Below, in pieces: positions 5,925-6,745 of a stretch of DNA of 6,745 nucleotides. Under the pieces are notes generated by a model, which was given only the letters and a program-made list of their open reading frames with translations, had not been told where the DNA came from and made no database searches. The stretch is taken from NCBI GenBank assembly GCA_028687155.1, contig JAQUAR010000085.1, positions 1 to 6,745 on the forward strand, read 5' to 3'. Made by a program: the position numbers and the translations under genes. This DNA comes from Methylacidiphilaceae bacterium (GTDB lineage: Bacteria; Verrucomicrobiota; Verrucomicrobiia; Methylacidiphilales; Methylacidiphilaceae). Position 1 is the stretch's first letter. Each line of letters opens with the position of its first letter.

Positions 5925-6745
5925 GGGGCGAGGAAGCGGGTCTCCCAATAGAACTTCTCCAGAAGGTTTTGTGCCACGGCGAGCCGATAGGCCCCGCTCC
6001 CCCGGTGATCGTCCATCGGGGAAAGGGATCTCTGCAGGACCTCTTGGGCCTGCACGATCGCTGGAAGCTCCCACGGTTGGCCCGAGAGCGCCGCTTCCGC
6101 CGCCGCGGGACGGAGAGGCTGGTCGGCGACGCCGCCGAGAGCCAGACGGATGCTTCGGACGCGGCGCCTTGCGTCGAGATCGAGAGCGGCGCCCAGGGAG
6201 ACCGTGGCGATGTCGTCGCTCTGCCGCTTCGCTACTTTGTAGAAGCGGACGGTCGAGGGATAGGGCTTCGGAATCCGAATGGAGCCGATCAACTCCCCGG
6301 GACGAAGCGCGGTCTTCCGGTAGCCGAGGAAGAACGCCGACAAGGGGAGTTCGCGGCTTCCTTGGGAAGAGAGGAGCGTAAGTCGAGCATCCAGGGCGAG
6401 GGGCAGAGGGGCGGAATCTCCCACCGGGGAAGCGGTCGCCAAGTTTCCGCCCAGGGTCGCACGGTTCCGGATCACCGGGGAGGCAAAGAGGGGGAACCAC
6501 TCCCGCAGCCCGGGTGGAGCATCCGGATTCTCCTCGATCCGCTCCTCGATTTCTCGTAGCGTCAAGCCGGCTCCGATCTCGATGCCCTGGGGTCCCTCCT
6601 GGAAAGAGCGCAGTTCGGGGATCCCCTCGAGGCTGATCAGGCAGGGGAAGCGCCGAAAGCGGAGGTTGCGTTCGACCGAAAGATCGGTCATCCCGGCCGC
6701 CCACCGTGCATCCGGATCGCGGGCGGCGATCTGCCAGAGTGCTTC
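5921..6745 (-). CDS. xdhA: Xanthine dehydrogenase small subunit XdhA, FAD domain (5' end beyond the window)
   Basis: The visible 274 residues are the FAD-binding part of the xanthine dehydrogenase small subunit, which carries electrons from the molybdenum centre through two 2Fe-2S clusters to FAD and then to NAD+ or another acceptor. Whole XdhA proteins are about 460-490 residues; the missing 5' part should hold the iron-sulfur domains. The reading frame enters from the window edge as an ALWQIAARDPDARW stretch, matching the usual start of the FAD domain, so the Met at 6691 (in AAGMTDL) is internal and not the start. Motifs are ATLGGNLATASPVGDS (96-111), FFLGYRKTALRPGELI (138-153) and a FYKVAKRQSDDIATVSLGAA run (168-187), all typical of FAD_binding_5 and CO_deh_flav_C domains in true xanthine dehydrogenases. 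The stop TGA overlaps the xdhB start. The gene is the first visible cistron of the operon. Confidence 0.94.
   Translation of the reverse strand, partial: EALWQIAARDPDARWAAGMTDLSVERNLRFRRFPCLISLEGIPELRSFQEGPQGIEIGAGLTLREIEERIEENPDAPPGLREWFPLFASPVIRNRATLGGNLATASPVGDSAPLPLALDARLTLLSSQGSRELPLSAFFLGYRKTALRPGELIGSIRIPKPYPSTVRFYKVAKRQSDDIATVSLGAALDLDARRRVRSIRLALGGVADQPLRPAAAEAALSGQPWELPAIVQAQEVLQRSLSPMDDHRGSGAYRLAVAQNLLEKFYWETRFLAP
5957..5960 (-). promoter_or_regulatory. Candidate ribosome-binding site for an alternative xdhB start
   Basis: On the minus strand GGAG lies 8 nt before an in-frame TTG at 5948, within the final codons of xdhA. The family-aligned TTG at 5924 has no Shine-Dalgarno sequence at normal spacing. 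The site may therefore serve the 5948 start, giving a 28-nt overlap with xdhA. Confidence 0.45.

Noticed and set aside
3846..5951. 701-codon open frame on the plus strand opposite xdhB
   Set aside because: It lies wholly antisense to a gene with intact family motifs. Its translation is rich in Arg, Gly, Glu and Pro and shows no recognisable domain. It follows from the strong GC bias of the coding strand.
5921..6691. Met at 6691 as the start of a 256-residue stand-alone FAD protein
   Set aside because: Upstream in-frame codons to the window edge continue the conserved FAD-domain sequence, so this Met is internal to a longer XdhA.
5925..6704. Continuation of the xdhB reading frame upstream across xdhA, suggesting a much longer XdhB of 1047 residues
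   Set aside because: This part overlaps the true xdhA frame, which has clear FAD-domain motifs. The extension is Arg/Pro/Gly-rich and unlike any xanthine dehydrogenase domain.

Overview
The window is one densely packed stretch of bacterial chromosome in which every recognisable gene lies on the minus strand, so transcription runs from high to low coordinates. It reads as a purine-degradation operon. In transcription order the genes are: xanthine dehydrogenase small subunit (xdhA, 5' part outside the window), xanthine dehydrogenase molybdopterin subunit (xdhB), the XdhC maturation factor, a GuaD-type guanine deaminase, a PuuD-type membrane urate oxidase with a C-terminal cytochrome c domain, and the first 289 codons of an M20-family amidohydrolase of the allantoate amidohydrolase / ureidoglycolate amidohydrolase / N-carbamoylase group.

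Almost no base is non-coding. Four of the five junctions are 4-nt stop/start overlaps (TTGA, ATGA, ATGA, TTGA) and the fifth is a 9-nt gap. This implies one polycistronic message with translational coupling. The promoter must lie upstream of position 6745 and the terminator below position 1. No RNA gene, mobile element, CRISPR array or long repeat was seen.

The genes form a coherent pathway: guanine to xanthine (GuaD), hypoxanthine/xanthine to urate (XdhAB, with molybdenum cofactor delivered and sulfurated through XdhC), urate to 5-hydroxyisourate (PuuD, passing electrons to its own c-type haem rather than to O2), and later hydrolysis of a ureide to release nitrogen (the M20 enzyme). The steps between 5-hydroxyisourate and allantoate (hydroxyisourate hydrolase, OHCU decarboxylase, allantoinase) are not encoded here and are expected nearby or elsewhere.

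The organism is a GC-rich bacterium that makes c-type cytochromes, hence probably a diderm with a respiratory chain. TTG seems to be used as a start codon at two junctions. I could not assign a phylum from the sequence alone. The strong third-position GC bias keeps long spurious frames open on the opposite strand and in other frames; these were rejected as genes.
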